Positions 27,148-35,462 of a stretch of DNA of 64,000 bases are shown here, piece by piece. The stretch is from contig CBDEUB010000002.1 in assembly GCA_965243145.1 (NCBI GenBank), forward strand, positions 806,001 to 870,000. Reading direction: 5' to 3'. Position numbers and translations under genes: made by a program. The notes below the pieces were generated by a model. It was not told the origin of the DNA, did not search any database, and worked only from the letters and a program-made list of their open reading frames with translations. The first letter of the stretch is position 1. Each line of letters opens with the position of its first letter. The stretch is from CBDBLK01 sp965243145. GTDB taxonomy: Bacteria; Bdellovibrionota; Bacteriovoracia; Bacteriovoracales; Bacteriovoracaceae.

Positions 27148-27558
27148 TCAAGGGCCAAGTGTACCCGCCTCCTCATCTTCTGTCTGGCCAGCGTCGGGAT
27201 TCTGGCAAAAAGACTTAGGGCGGGGGCGTTCGATCTGATCGAGTTGTTCCCGGGCGCAGGCCCTCTCGGAGGGGAAGGCCCTGAGGGGCGCGCAGCGCGG
27301 CCGAAGGCGCTTTTTGGCCAAATCTTCATCGCGCTCGCGCCGGCATTCCAAGTATTCCTCGGCACTGATGCAGGCGAAGTGCCCACCCTGACAATCGTAG
27401 ATCAAATGCCGGCCGCGACTGTATTTGGGGGAGGTCGGCACTCCAGTTTCAAAGGAGGAATCCCCGCTGGCATCGGGGACGCGGGACTGGCCAGCAATGT
27501 TCACCATCCCGGCACCCAAAAGGCAAAGAAAAAGCATGGCCTTTAGCATCTCCAGCAT
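27148..27558 (-). CDS. Small exported cysteine-containing protein upstream of serC
   Basis: A 136-residue protein: hydrophobic N-terminus (MLKAMLFLCLLGAGMVNIAG) typical of a signal peptide, then a short mature part with Cys in YDCQGGHFACIS, EYLECRRE, PRCAP and RACARE, so disulfides are likely after export, and a charged tail. Three in-frame ATGs (27558, 27549, 27537) could serve as starts. It sits head to head with argS and ends one base before the serC start, implying cotranscription. Family not recognised. Confidence 0.62.
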   Translation of the reverse strand: MLEMLKAMLFLCLLGAGMVNIAGQSRVPDASGDSSFETGVPTSPKYSRGRHLIYDCQGGHFACISAEEYLECRRERDEDLAKKRLRPRCAPLRAFPSERACAREQLDQIERPRPKSFCQNPDAGQTEDEEAGTLGP

Positions 27559-27576
27559 TATAACATAAAGGGCGTT

Positions 27577-29364
27577 GTGAAATACCGCCCCAACCCCCTG
27601 TACGCCCACACCGCCGAGCAAATCGTCGCTGCGGCCAAGGAGTCGTTTCCCCAAATTTCCCTCGAAACCCACGAACTCCATCCCTATCTGGGAGAGGCCC
27701 CCAACTTGCGCCTGGGGCATGTTGCTCTGAGTTGTTTCCCCCTGGCCAAAAAGTGCCGCCAGGCCCCCTCGCAAATTGCCGAGACACTGGCGCAAAATAT
27801 GGCCCTGGGGGAACACTTGGCCCGCGCCCAGGCGGCGGGGCCTTATCTCAACTTTTTCTTTCACCCCGCCAGCGTGGGCCAAATGCTGATTGGCCCCATC
27901 AACAGCGGCAAATACCTGGCCCAACCTCTCTTGATGGCCTCCCCCGAAAAAAACTCCGGGCCTTGGATGATCGAATATTCCCAGCCCAACACCCACAAAA
28001 CCCTGCATGTCGGGCATATGCGCAATTTATGCCTGGGCAATGCCCTGGTGCGCATGAGTCGCTACGCAGGACATCAAGTATTGGCCGCCACCTTCCCCGG
28101 CGATGTAGGAACCCATGTGGCCAAATGCCTGTGGTATCTGGAAAGCTGCCGTGAATCCCCTCCCGCCCCCGAGTTCCGCGGGGCCTGGCTCGGAGAAATC
28201 TACACCCGCGCCAACCAACGCCTGGAAGAAGAGCGCGGCACTCCCGCCGAGGCCACTAACCGCGCTGCCCTAACCGAGATTTTGCGCCAACTGCAAGTGG
28301 GCCAGGGGCCTCACTTTGAAAAGTGGAAGGAAACCCGCCAGTGGTCGATCCAACTCATGGAAAAGGCCTATGCCTGGGCGGATGTTTCGTTTGACCACTG
28401 GTTTTGGGAGTCCGAAATGGACGCCCCTTCGGTGCAGTGGATGGAAGAACTCCACGACCAGGGAGTATTGGCCAAAGATCAGGGGGCCATCGGATTGGAT
28501 TTGAGTGCCGAAGGGTTGGGCTTTTGCCTGCTGGTCAAATCCGACGGCACCGGCCTGTACGCCACCAAGGATTTACTGTTGGCCAAGACCAAATGCGAGC
28601 AATTTCACCTTGGCCGCAATATCTATATTGTCGACAACCGCCAATCCCACCACTTCCGCCAAGTCTTCAAGGTATTGGAAAAAATTGGCCTGGGCGACTT
28701 GGCGGCATGCTGCGAGCACCTGCCCTACGAGGTGGTGGAACTTCCCCAAGGAGCAATGAAGAGTCGCCAGGGCACCGTCATCCCCCTGGCCAAACTCATT
28801 GCCACCATGGAGGAATCCATCAAACGCCAATACCTGCAAAAATACCTGGACGATGGGGAAAGCGGTTGGAGCGAGGCCGAAGTGGCCGAGACGGCGCGCA
28901 TGATCGCCAACGGGGCGATCAAGTACGGCATGGCCCAAGTGGACAACCAACGCAAAATCGTCTTCGACATGGAGGAATGGGCCAAACTCGACGGGGAAAC
29001 TGGCCCCTATTTGCAATATGTCCACGCCCGCATCGCCAGCTTGTGCCGCAAATTGGACTATCGGCCCTCCCAAAACATCGACTGGGCGGTGCTCGAAGGG
29101 GAGAGCGAAATGGCCCTAATGCTCAAACTGGCGCGCTTCCGCGAAGTACTGGCCAGCGGGGTGGAACACTTGAGCACCATGCACCTGTGCAGTTACCTGT
29201 ACGAACTGGGCAAACTGTTCAACACTTTCTACGCCAACTGCCCCATCGCCAAGGCCCCCGAGGCCCGTTTGAAAAATGCCCGCCTGCATCTCGCCCACGC
29301 CACCGGGGCGGTCATGCGCCAGGGCCTTTCCTGCCTGGGCATCCCCGCGCCGGAGCGGATGTAG
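27577..29364 (+). CDS. argS: Arginyl-tRNA synthetase
   Basis: Class I synthetase of 595 residues: N-terminal additional domain, HIGH-type motif in SQPNTHKTLHVGHMRN, tRNA synthetase core with GTGLYATKDL, and a C-terminal DALR anticodon-binding domain with LYELGKLFNTFY. No KMSKS lysine motif is obvious; AMKSRQGT occupies that position, a common arrangement in ArgS. Start GTG 27577 after AAAGGG. Divergent from the small exported gene, with under 20 bases between starts. Confidence 0.95.
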   Translation: MKYRPNPLYAHTAEQIVAAAKESFPQISLETHELHPYLGEAPNLRLGHVALSCFPLAKKCRQAPSQIAETLAQNMALGEHLARAQAAGPYLNFFFHPASVGQMLIGPINSGKYLAQPLLMASPEKNSGPWMIEYSQPNTHKTLHVGHMRNLCLGNALVRMSRYAGHQVLAATFPGDVGTHVAKCLWYLESCRESPPAPEFRGAWLGEIYTRANQRLEEERGTPAEATNRAALTEILRQLQVGQGPHFEKWKETRQWSIQLMEKAYAWADVSFDHWFWESEMDAPSVQWMEELHDQGVLAKDQGAIGLDLSAEGLGFCLLVKSDGTGLYATKDLLLAKTKCEQFHLGRNIYIVDNRQSHHFRQVFKVLEKIGLGDLAACCEHLPYEVVELPQGAMKSRQGTVIPLAKLIATMEESIKRQYLQKYLDDGESGWSEAEVAETARMIANGAIKYGMAQVDNQRKIVFDMEEWAKLDGETGPYLQYVHARIASLCRKLDYRPSQNIDWAVLEGESEMALMLKLARFREVLASGVEHLSTMHLCSYLYELGKLFNTFYANCPIAKAPEARLKNARLHLAHATGAVMRQGLSCLGIPAPERM

Positions 29365-29494
29365 GAGGGCCTTGCTGCGTAGATGAAACAGAGATTAAAG
29401 CATTGAAATTACAAGATTTTAACGATTTTTTTGATGAAAAAACTACGCAAAAAGGCCAAAAATATGGTCATTTATACCTGAATAAAATATTTTG

Positions 29495-29522
29495 TTTGCA
29501 AAAAACGCTTTCATTGTATAAT
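29495..29522 (+). promoter_or_regulatory. Strong sigma70-type promoter for a short structured transcript
   Basis: TTTGCA at 29495-29500, a 16-base spacer, and a perfect TATAAT at 29517-29522. It points into the hairpin-rich stretch that ends in an intrinsic terminator about 115 bases downstream. Confidence 0.6.
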
Positions 29523-29528
29523 GTAAGC

Positions 29529-29643
29529 ATACCTCAAGAAAACTACCATTGAGGCGATGAGAGTAATATGTGCAGCGATAGGTCTTCGACTTATAGTCAA
29601 GACTTGAGTTATTGGGGCATTCTGTGTGGAATGCCCTTTTTTT
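29529..29643 (+). ncRNA. Candidate structured small RNA between argS and the NYN gene
   Basis: The roughly 260-base gap after argS holds a compact transcription unit with a consensus -10 box, then three hairpins. Hairpin 1: CCTCAA (29532-29537) with TTGAGG (29549-29554). Hairpin 2: GTCTT with AAGAC enclosing GACT-TAT-AGTC (29582-29603), with one bulged C. Hairpin 3: GGGCATT with AATGCCC, followed by Ts. No convincing protein is encoded. It could be a trans-acting small RNA or a leader of the downstream gene. I do not recognise the family; it is not an obvious 6S, SRP or c-di-GMP riboswitch sequence. Confidence 0.55.
29615..29643 (+). terminator. Intrinsic terminator
   Basis: Stem GGGCATT (29615-29621) pairing with AATGCCC (29630-29636), 8-base loop, then at least seven Ts. 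It ends the candidate small RNA just before the NYN coding region. Confidence 0.75.
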
Positions 29644-29658
29644 GCCAAAGAGAAAAAA

Positions 29659-30501
29659 TTGTTTGATAGAGCTTGTGTTTTTATTGACGGGGAAAACCTA
29701 CGATATTCCTTAAAAGATTTATTCCCAGAAGAATTTAATCGCACAGAGCACTACCTTCCCTACGCAGACTGGGGAAATATGTTTCAAGCAATTGAAATTT
29801 TGACATCGAGAAAATTGGGAAATCAATTGAGATTGATAAGGACATATTGGTATGTCGTTAGTGAAATTCAATATGACAATTTTTTCTCAAAGAGATCAAA
29901 GTTTTTTGACTTGAGTGAACAAGAAAGAATTGATTATTTTAAAAAACATACTCCTAGCATTGCCAAAGAATTGATCAGTCTCGAAGAACAAGAGCAAAAC
30001 AGATGCCTCGACTTGTTAAAGCAGAACGCCAAATCTCTCAATTCTCAACAAAGACGCTGGAGGGAAATAGAGTCGACTATTCAGAGTACAACAGATAAAC
30101 TTCAATTTCAGAGGTTTGGGTATTTAAAAGCTGAACTTGATAATGGCCGTGGAAATTTTCGATTTCGTGGAGGCGGAGAGAAAGGCACTGATGTTAAATT
30201 GGCCACCGACCTCATGTCTTTTGCATTCAGAAATATCTATGACATTGCCATTATTATCTCTGGGGATGGCGACTACATTCCCGTGGTCGATGCAATAAAA
30301 AATATGGGGAAACATGTAGTTATGGTAAATTTTAAAAGCAAGGAAGGAAGGCCTCTTCCAGGAGGGTCAAGAAAACTAAAAGAGCATTGTGATTTTAGCT
30401 TTTCCCTGAACTACCAGACTATGTACGACATTTGTAGATATGGCCTAGAAAAAGATGATCCTCCTAAGGAACTTGATCTCACCTCAGAGTATGATTTCTA
30501 A
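29659..30501 (+). CDS. NYN-domain (LabA/DUF88-like, PIN-fold) putative ribonuclease
   Basis: A 280-residue protein with a split NYN/PIN nuclease domain: N-terminal strand ACVFIDGENLRYSL (catalytic Asp), a long helical insert (residues about 70-170), then KGTDVKLATDLMSFA and IIISGDGDYIPVVDAI, holding the conserved D and SGDGDF/Y-type acidic motifs. The fold is that of metal-dependent RNases. I chose TTG 29659; an upstream GTG at 29626 lies inside the terminator hairpin and is unlikely. AT-rich composition suggests accessory origin, possibly RNA quality control or defence. Confidence 0.78.
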   Translation: MFDRACVFIDGENLRYSLKDLFPEEFNRTEHYLPYADWGNMFQAIEILTSRKLGNQLRLIRTYWYVVSEIQYDNFFSKRSKFFDLSEQERIDYFKKHTPSIAKELISLEEQEQNRCLDLLKQNAKSLNSQQRRWREIESTIQSTTDKLQFQRFGYLKAELDNGRGNFRFRGGGEKGTDVKLATDLMSFAFRNIYDIAIIISGDGDYIPVVDAIKNMGKHVVMVNFKSKEGRPLPGGSRKLKEHCDFSFSLNYQTMYDICRYGLEKDDPPKELDLTSEYDF

Positions 30502-30576
30502 ATCCTTTTGGTATATAGCATCATATTCTGCTGGCCAATAGACAATACCCCCCTTCAAAAACTAAAATTTTAAACA

Positions 30577-30722
30577 ATGAAACGATATGACATTGTGGAT
30601 GCTTTGAGGGGGTTTGCCCTGAGGTGAACACTGGCCACTGGAATGGCACTGGCCTATCTGGCCCTATGCTTTTTCACCAGTCCCATCTGGATCAAAAAAT
30701 TCCAACAGGGGCCTACAAAAAA
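30577..30722 (+). pseudogene. Collapsed DUF418-family membrane protein gene
   Basis: From ATG 30577 the frame encodes MKRYDIVDALRGFAL, the N-terminal signature of DUF418/YeiB-like proteins, then Arg and a TGA. The same frame reopens at once with ALAYLALCFFTSPIWIKKFQ and QGP, resembling the C-terminus of that family (SPlWlkxFxxGPlE). About 300 internal codons are missing, so this is a deletion remnant. The remaining frame continues as nonsense antisense to the permease gene. Confidence 0.5.
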
Positions 30723-31493
30723 GCATGACAATAGGACAAAAAATAGTGAAGCTATTTGCATAGATGTGGTGCTTAATTTTTCAAAATATATCGATAAACC
30801 AAGGCCCAGAATTGAAGAAAAGGCCGAAATGAAAACTAAATAAAGAGATGCCTTTTTTTCTGTCAAAAACAACCCCCCAATCATTAACGGGGGCAAAAGC
30901 AGAAAGCTCATCGTATAGAGGAACCCAAGACTGTAAAGAGAGGCCACAAGGGGGAAGGAAAATAACAAGAGTTCAAACTTTGAGTTATCTTTGACAGTGA
31001 ATACATTGATTTCAATAGTATTTCTGTTAATACTCTTTCTTTTCCAAAGATAAAGGGCAATGAACACGAAAACAGTCGTGATCATTAAAACATTTTCAAA
31101 TTTGGAAGCAGTAACCATATTTCCAAAAAAACCTATGCTCATGTGTGAATCAAGCTGTGGGAAAAAACCAATAATAAGATATTGCAAGGAAAGTAAAAAG
31201 AGGTAACCTCCCACCATAAATGTTCCCTGTTCACTGCTCTTAATATTTTTTTTGTATAAAAAAAGCTTTCCAAGGCCAAATAATATATAGCTAAAAAGGA
31301 CTCCACTCCAATTGGCCCCGTGAGAGTGAAAAAACAGTCTGGAAATGAGGTTTCCAAGTAAGGCAAGCTGTGAAAGCAAAAATATCTCCAGGATATTTCC
31401 CCTGGAAAAATAATGCTTCCCTATTTGCGCAAGTGCTCCCCCTGAAAGGGCCGCGACAATAAAAGAAAGTTTATAGAACTCAAACAAATTCAC
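30654..31493 (-). CDS. Metal (zinc/manganese-type) ABC transporter permease
   Basis: A 279-residue integral membrane protein with about eight hydrophobic segments, third component of a ZnuABC-type importer. The start GTG at 31493 is 3 bases after the ATPase stop, with an AAAG-type site inside that gene's end. Sequence identity to ZnuB is weak by eye; assignment rests on topology and on its position after the ATPase and binding-protein genes. Confidence 0.72.
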   Translation of the reverse strand: MNLFEFYKLSFIVAALSGGALAQIGKHYFSRGNILEIFLLSQLALLGNLISRLFFHSHGANWSGVLFSYILFGLGKLFLYKKNIKSSEQGTFMVGGYLFLLSLQYLIIGFFPQLDSHMSIGFFGNMVTASKFENVLMITTVFVFIALYLWKRKSINRNTIEINVFTVKDNSKFELLLFSFPLVASLYSLGFLYTMSFLLLPPLMIGGLFLTEKKASLYLVFISAFSSILGLGLSIYFEKLSTTSMQIASLFFVLLSCFFVGPCWNFLIQMGLVKKHRAR

Positions 31494-31496
31494 AAC

Positions 31497-32078
31497 TCAA
31501 AGCTCTACTTTTATGAGTAACTCGCTAGGAAAATCTATATGTATATGGCCCACTAGGACAATTGACAAAGCATCTTCGCCCCTTACCAAATCAATAAGTA
31601 AATCGGCCAGAGACTGGACAGAACTCCTGTCAAGATGGTTAAAAGGCTCATCTAAAATCAAAACTCTCGCTTCTTGAGTCAATCGAGTAAAAAGCATGAC
31701 TTTTTGTTTTTCCCCCCTACTTGCGTCGATCCATTTTTTTGCCTTGAAACTTTGAGGGAGCTTATTCTTCGACTTATCGGCAAGATCATAAAGGCCTAAA
31801 ATTTCTCCAATTGTAAAAGAAAAGTTGGAGTTGGGATTTGTTATTTGAGGCGAGTAGGAAATGAAGTTTTTATCAATATGCCATTTATAGGAACCACCTA
31901 AAGGCCCCAACTCCCCCAGAATAGTTTTTATGAGCGTTGTTTTCCCCGAACCATTATCTCCTTTAATAAAAGCAACTTGGCCAGAATAAAGGGAAAAACT
32001 TATAGCTGGAGTCAAAGGGGCGATATGGCCAATTTGCAAATTTGAACATTCAAAAATTTTATCTCTCTTATTCTCCAT
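31497..32078 (-). CDS. Metal ABC transporter ATP-binding protein, ZnuC-like
   Basis: A short ABC ATPase of 193 residues. Walker A is GDNGSGKTT; the signature is ASRGEKQKV (instead of LSGGQ-type); Walker B is VLILDEPFNHLD; the H-loop is LVGHIH. It overlaps the upstream binding-protein gene by 11 bases and is followed at once by the permease. The reduced length is due to a lost C-terminal extension rather than truncation of the catalytic core. Confidence 0.82.
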   Translation of the reverse strand: MENKRDKIFECSNLQIGHIAPLTPAISFSLYSGQVAFIKGDNGSGKTTLIKTILGELGPLGGSYKWHIDKNFISYSPQITNPNSNFSFTIGEILGLYDLADKSKNKLPQSFKAKKWIDASRGEKQKVMLFTRLTQEARVLILDEPFNHLDRSSVQSLADLLIDLVRGEDALSIVLVGHIHIDFPSELLIKVEL

Positions 32079-32982
32079 TATAGATTTTCGATTTCTTCAC
32101 AATGGCCATTGCTATCGTTGTGAGCAATTCTTCATAGTTCCCTGGTTTACCATCTTTGACAATACTGAGGGGAAGTCTGGCCACTGGCGTGTTGCTCATC
32201 TCTTGAAATTTATCAGTCAAATTTTTAGGCGAAGTCGTTGACGCTAAGGCCATGGCCACTTGAGATTCTTTTGCTTGAATGGAAACTCGGGCCAACCTCC
32301 CCGCTGAAGGTGGAACTCCCGGCACTGCTTCGATCGCTCCAATATGACTTAGGCCAAATTCTTTTAGAAAATAAGTAAATTCCCTATGGTACTCCATATA
32401 GTTTCTATCTTTAGCGGGCAGGAGAAGTTTCCCTATTTTCTTTTTTAATTTTCCAATATTTTTTTTCAGTTGTTGATAGTTGTTTAGGTAATAAGTAGCA
32501 TTCTTTGAATCCAAGTTGATCAGGGTGTTCAAAACGGTTTCACCTCCTTGAATAAACGCATCTGGCCCCAAATGATAATGAGGGTTTCCCATGGGGTGAA
32601 TATCACCTTGAGAGCGATCGATTTGGCCTTTTGGTATATTGAGTGCTGTGACCGTTCTCCCCGTCTCACAATACCCTTTCCCCCCTGGTTGAACCTGTTT
32701 ATTTCCCGACTTGACAAGAATTTTTGGTGCCCACCCAACCTCTAAATCCAACCCAACGAGGCAAAATATATCAGCGTTGGCAACTTTGCCGATAAAATGA
32801 GGCATGGCATCTATGAAGTGAGGATCCTCTGTTCCGTTGAGAAGAGATTGGGCCTCAACTTTATTTCCTCCAATTTCTTTGACAAGCCACTTTAAGTCCG
32901 TAGTTGTCGTTATGACATTTAATTTAGCATAAGCAAAAAATGGAACCTGAAAAAATATGACAAGAAGAATTTTAAAAATCAT
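32068..32982 (-). CDS. Periplasmic metal-binding protein of a ZnuA/TroA-type ABC importer
   Basis: Cluster A-I solute-binding protein of 304 residues with a cleavable signal peptide (ending FFAYA). Metal-ligand positions appear in NGTEDPHFIDAMP, NPHYHLGP and MEYHREFTYF (three His), with a C-terminal acidic partner expected around AMALASTTSP. The histidine-rich flexible loop of E. coli ZnuA is missing; in this operon that role may be taken by the separate His-rich protein. Zinc is the likeliest substrate, manganese is possible. Confidence 0.82.
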   Translation of the reverse strand: MIFKILLVIFFQVPFFAYAKLNVITTTTDLKWLVKEIGGNKVEAQSLLNGTEDPHFIDAMPHFIGKVANADIFCLVGLDLEVGWAPKILVKSGNKQVQPGGKGYCETGRTVTALNIPKGQIDRSQGDIHPMGNPHYHLGPDAFIQGGETVLNTLINLDSKNATYYLNNYQQLKKNIGKLKKKIGKLLLPAKDRNYMEYHREFTYFLKEFGLSHIGAIEAVPGVPPSAGRLARVSIQAKESQVAMALASTTSPKNLTDKFQEMSNTPVARLPLSIVKDGKPGNYEELLTTIAMAIVKKSKIYNGE

Positions 32983-34045
32983 GGGCCGGGTGACTCCCTA
33001 TGATAAAAACACATTGTAGCGCTATACGCGTATCTTTTGAAACAGTTTTCCCTTCTTCCCTTGCAAATTCATGGGCCAAAGTCGCTCGTATTTTGGAAAA
33101 CTCGCTCGAACGGTAAGTCCCTTGAAGAAGGCCACCATAATGAATATTATTAATTTTTTTCCCTGTTATCGAATGAATTTTTGAAAGGTCTTTGAAAGTA
33201 TCGACTCTAAAACCAACACTTGATTGCTGTCCGGTAGCAAAATCATTAAAAATATAAAGTCCAACTTGCTCTGTGTCCTCATCGTTACTATCTTTTTCGC
33301 TTTTGTACCAGGCCTCAGATTGAAACAGATGCTTGACAATTCTTGCTTCTCTCCGTTTTGCAGTTAAATCAACTCCCGCTATTTTCATTCTATTTGCTTG
33401 GGCATCAGTTCTCCCTAAGTAATTAAACCCAAGTTCAAGCCCACTTATTGTACTAAAAGGAAAGAAACTTGAAAACCTTGCGTAGTGAGTAGGTGCTTTT
33501 GGTTTGCTCCCTTCGGTGTGGGAATGTCCATAGCGGTATCCACTCGTCACACCCAATGTTAAATTCAAGGCCCGTTCACTTGGAAAGAGGAAGTTGTATT
33601 CAAGTCCGGAGTCAAATACACCTTCATCATCAAAAAAGGTTCGGTGAACCAAGGGCGCTCTTGTAAAGGGCCAATCGTGCTGATGAAAACGGTTTAAGCG
33701 TCCAATGGAGAGGAAAAATTGTCCCAAACGAATGTTTGAGCGAGGTACAATTTTAGAGGTAGATATATAAAGTTCATGCAACTCGAAGACCGTTTCACCA
33801 TTCTCGTCATGTGCAGCGGCACTCAAAACTCCATCAAATTGGTAATCAATGGGAGCATAGAGCACAAGCTCTGCTCCTCTCATTGTTAGCTTATCGTCAG
33901 CATCACTGCCTTCATTGAAACCTTGATTATAAACCATATCTCCAGAGGCAGAGATTTCCAGCCCTGTTCCAAGCAGGCCTTGAGCATTGCTTTGATTTGA
34001 ATAGATACCCAACAAGGTGATAAGCAGGAGTAGACAGTTACGCAT
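32972..34045 (-). CDS. Outer-membrane beta-barrel protein of the zinc operon
   Basis: About 357 residues from ATG 34045, which overlaps the preceding lipoprotein gene by 8 bases. Signal peptide (LLLLITLLGIYSNQSNA), then alternating amphipathic strands typical of a porin-like barrel (for example GLEISASGDMVY, SNIRLGQFFLSIGR, SGLELGFNYLGR). Contains a HSHTEGS stretch. Gene order places it with the metal importer, so it may carry metal across the outer membrane; no TonB box or plug domain is evident. Confidence 0.65.
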   Translation of the reverse strand: MRNCLLLLITLLGIYSNQSNAQGLLGTGLEISASGDMVYNQGFNEGSDADDKLTMRGAELVLYAPIDYQFDGVLSAAAHDENGETVFELHELYISTSKIVPRSNIRLGQFFLSIGRLNRFHQHDWPFTRAPLVHRTFFDDEGVFDSGLEYNFLFPSERALNLTLGVTSGYRYGHSHTEGSKPKAPTHYARFSSFFPFSTISGLELGFNYLGRTDAQANRMKIAGVDLTAKRREARIVKHLFQSEAWYKSEKDSNDEDTEQVGLYIFNDFATGQQSSVGFRVDTFKDLSKIHSITGKKINNIHYGGLLQGTYRSSEFSKIRATLAHEFAREEGKTVSKDTRIALQCVFIIGSHPAHDF

Positions 34046-34676
34046 TAGAAATAGCGGGTAAAGGCCCTTCCAGAAGCAAGATAAGGGATTTGTCTCCTTG
34101 GATTCCCCAGAATGTTCCGTTTGCTTTTCCAACTCCAAGCCAAACATCGAAAGCAAAATCTTCACTATTGTAGAGACAACCGCCATCAAAAGTACAATCT
34201 TCCGCATCCACATGAGGCCCAGAACGATCCCACACTAACAGGTGAGCGTCTGTATGGTCATTGTGTATATCAAGCTCGACATCGACAACTTCACTACCAT
34301 TAAACACTGATAGTTCTCTGGAGTCAGATTTGCCATTTAAATTTATAGTCAGCATGAGAACGCCGTCGTCTGATCTCGCAAAAGAGTATAAGGCCCCCCC
34401 AGTAAAATTTTGGGAGATAAAAAAGTAGAACTTTAGAGTTTGTCCCTCTGGAAGTTTAAACCGGAGTCTAAAATTATGCCCAGAGTTCCCTCCATTGCTC
34501 ACGGTTCCACTTAAAATAAATCTTTGCTCTCCAACACTTCTTGCATCAAGGCCACCAATCAGGTCTTGCTTAGAATCAACGATATTTGCCCCAGTATCTT
34601 CACCAGTAAGCTGTTCACACGAAAAAAGAAATGAACAGAGCAAATATATCAAAGTCAAATTGAAAAAGTGATTCAA
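34038..34676 (-). CDS. Lipoprotein of the zinc operon
   Basis: A 212-residue lipoprotein: signal peptide with lipobox LFSC at residues 17-20, then a beta-rich domain. It contains HNDHTDAHLLVWDRSG and CTFDGGCLY (a His/Asp cluster and a Cys pair), compatible with metal binding. It lies between the His-rich protein and barrel genes on the same strand. Family not recognised. Confidence 0.65.
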   Translation of the reverse strand: MNHFFNLTLIYLLCSFLFSCEQLTGEDTGANIVDSKQDLIGGLDARSVGEQRFILSGTVSNGGNSGHNFRLRFKLPEGQTLKFYFFISQNFTGGALYSFARSDDGVLMLTINLNGKSDSRELSVFNGSEVVDVELDIHNDHTDAHLLVWDRSGPHVDAEDCTFDGGCLYNSEDFAFDVWLGVGKANGTFWGIQGDKSLILLLEGPLPAISNA

Positions 34677-34721
34677 AATTTTCTCTTTGGCCTCTCTTGG
34701 CCCTGCAAATCAATTTAACCA

Positions 34722-35324
34722 CTAAAATGACAAATTAGGCCCACCTTCACCGCTGTTTCTGTAGTGGCAACTAAAATCACGATCGTGCCCGTGCGTGTGG
34801 CAAAGGATAAAAATAGTTCTATGGCTACCGTTTAAGCTATAGTTGATTTTAGTCCAAACATCTGGCCCGTGCTCATGGCCATTTTCACCGTGGCCATCTT
34901 CATGAACCCAAACTTTCAGCAAACTCATAACTGAAAGGCCTTTCCCCTGTCTTTGGAGTGTTTTCTCAAATTTAGCAAGTGCAGCACGATGTCCAGATTT
35001 TACGAAGTCCAAAGTCACTGCTGAATCCTTGTGATAGTGTTGGTGGCCTTGATTGATAGATTCTTCATGACACGACATGTGTGGGCCATGGTGGTGACAA
35101 CCGTAACTCAACTGAACGCCGTCTTCGTTGAGAATCCTCACCACAACCTCTCCCTGTTCAAGTTCAGATTCCCAGGCAAAAATGGAGTCTTTGTCCACCT
35201 CCATTGCTGCTTCTGCCAGCGCAGATTCAGAAGCAGGAAACAGGCCTTGACCATTTAGCTGTAAAGCATAAAGACAATGCGAAATGAAAATCAGTCCAAC
35301 AAAAACTATCGAATATGTTTTCAC
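34722..35324 (-). CDS. Secreted histidine-rich, probable zinc-binding protein
   Basis: About 200 residues from GTG 35324 (GGGAGG site). Signal peptide (IVFVGLIFISHCLYA), then three His-rich patches: YGCHHHGPHMSCHEE with QGHQHYHKD, then HEDGHGENGHEHGPD, then CHTHGHDRDFSCHYR. Such patches suggest a periplasmic zinc chaperone or buffer feeding the binding protein. It is the first gene of the operon running down to the permease and is divergent from the metal exporter, with a large inverted repeat between. Confidence 0.72.
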   Translation of the reverse strand: MKTYSIVFVGLIFISHCLYALQLNGQGLFPASESALAEAAMEVDKDSIFAWESELEQGEVVVRILNEDGVQLSYGCHHHGPHMSCHEESINQGHQHYHKDSAVTLDFVKSGHRAALAKFEKTLQRQGKGLSVMSLLKVWVHEDGHGENGHEHGPDVWTKINYSLNGSHRTIFILCHTHGHDRDFSCHYRNSGEGGPNLSF

Positions 35325-35368
35325 TAACCCCTCCCAGAAAAGTTCCTCACACCAAATAACCACATTTA

Positions 35369-35410
35369 CCACATTACTTGCAATATTACAATTTATTTGC
35401 AATAAAGTGG
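35369..35410. promoter_or_regulatory. Large inverted repeat, candidate metalloregulator site
   Basis: Left arm CCACATTACTTGCAA (35369-35383) and right arm TTGCAATAAAGTGG (35397-35410) are complementary apart from one mismatch and one extra base, separated by 13 AT-rich bases. They lie between the zinc import operon and the divergent exporter gene, where a Zur-type repressor would be expected to act. It is not a standard enterobacterial Zur box. Confidence 0.45.
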
Positions 35411-35462
35411 TTCCCCATCCACAATAAATGGGGGTGGCCATATATGGCAGGAGTTGTAACCT

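Noticed and set aside
29511..29744. Small minus-strand protein between argS and the NYN gene
   Set aside because: It lies antisense to the promoter, hairpins and terminator of the candidate small RNA and has no ribosome site or recognisable sequence.
30643..30843. Separate small protein downstream of the NYN gene
   Set aside because: Its first part matches the C-terminus of DUF418 proteins in the same frame as the N-terminal signature upstream, so it belongs to a pseudogene; the rest is antisense to the permease gene.
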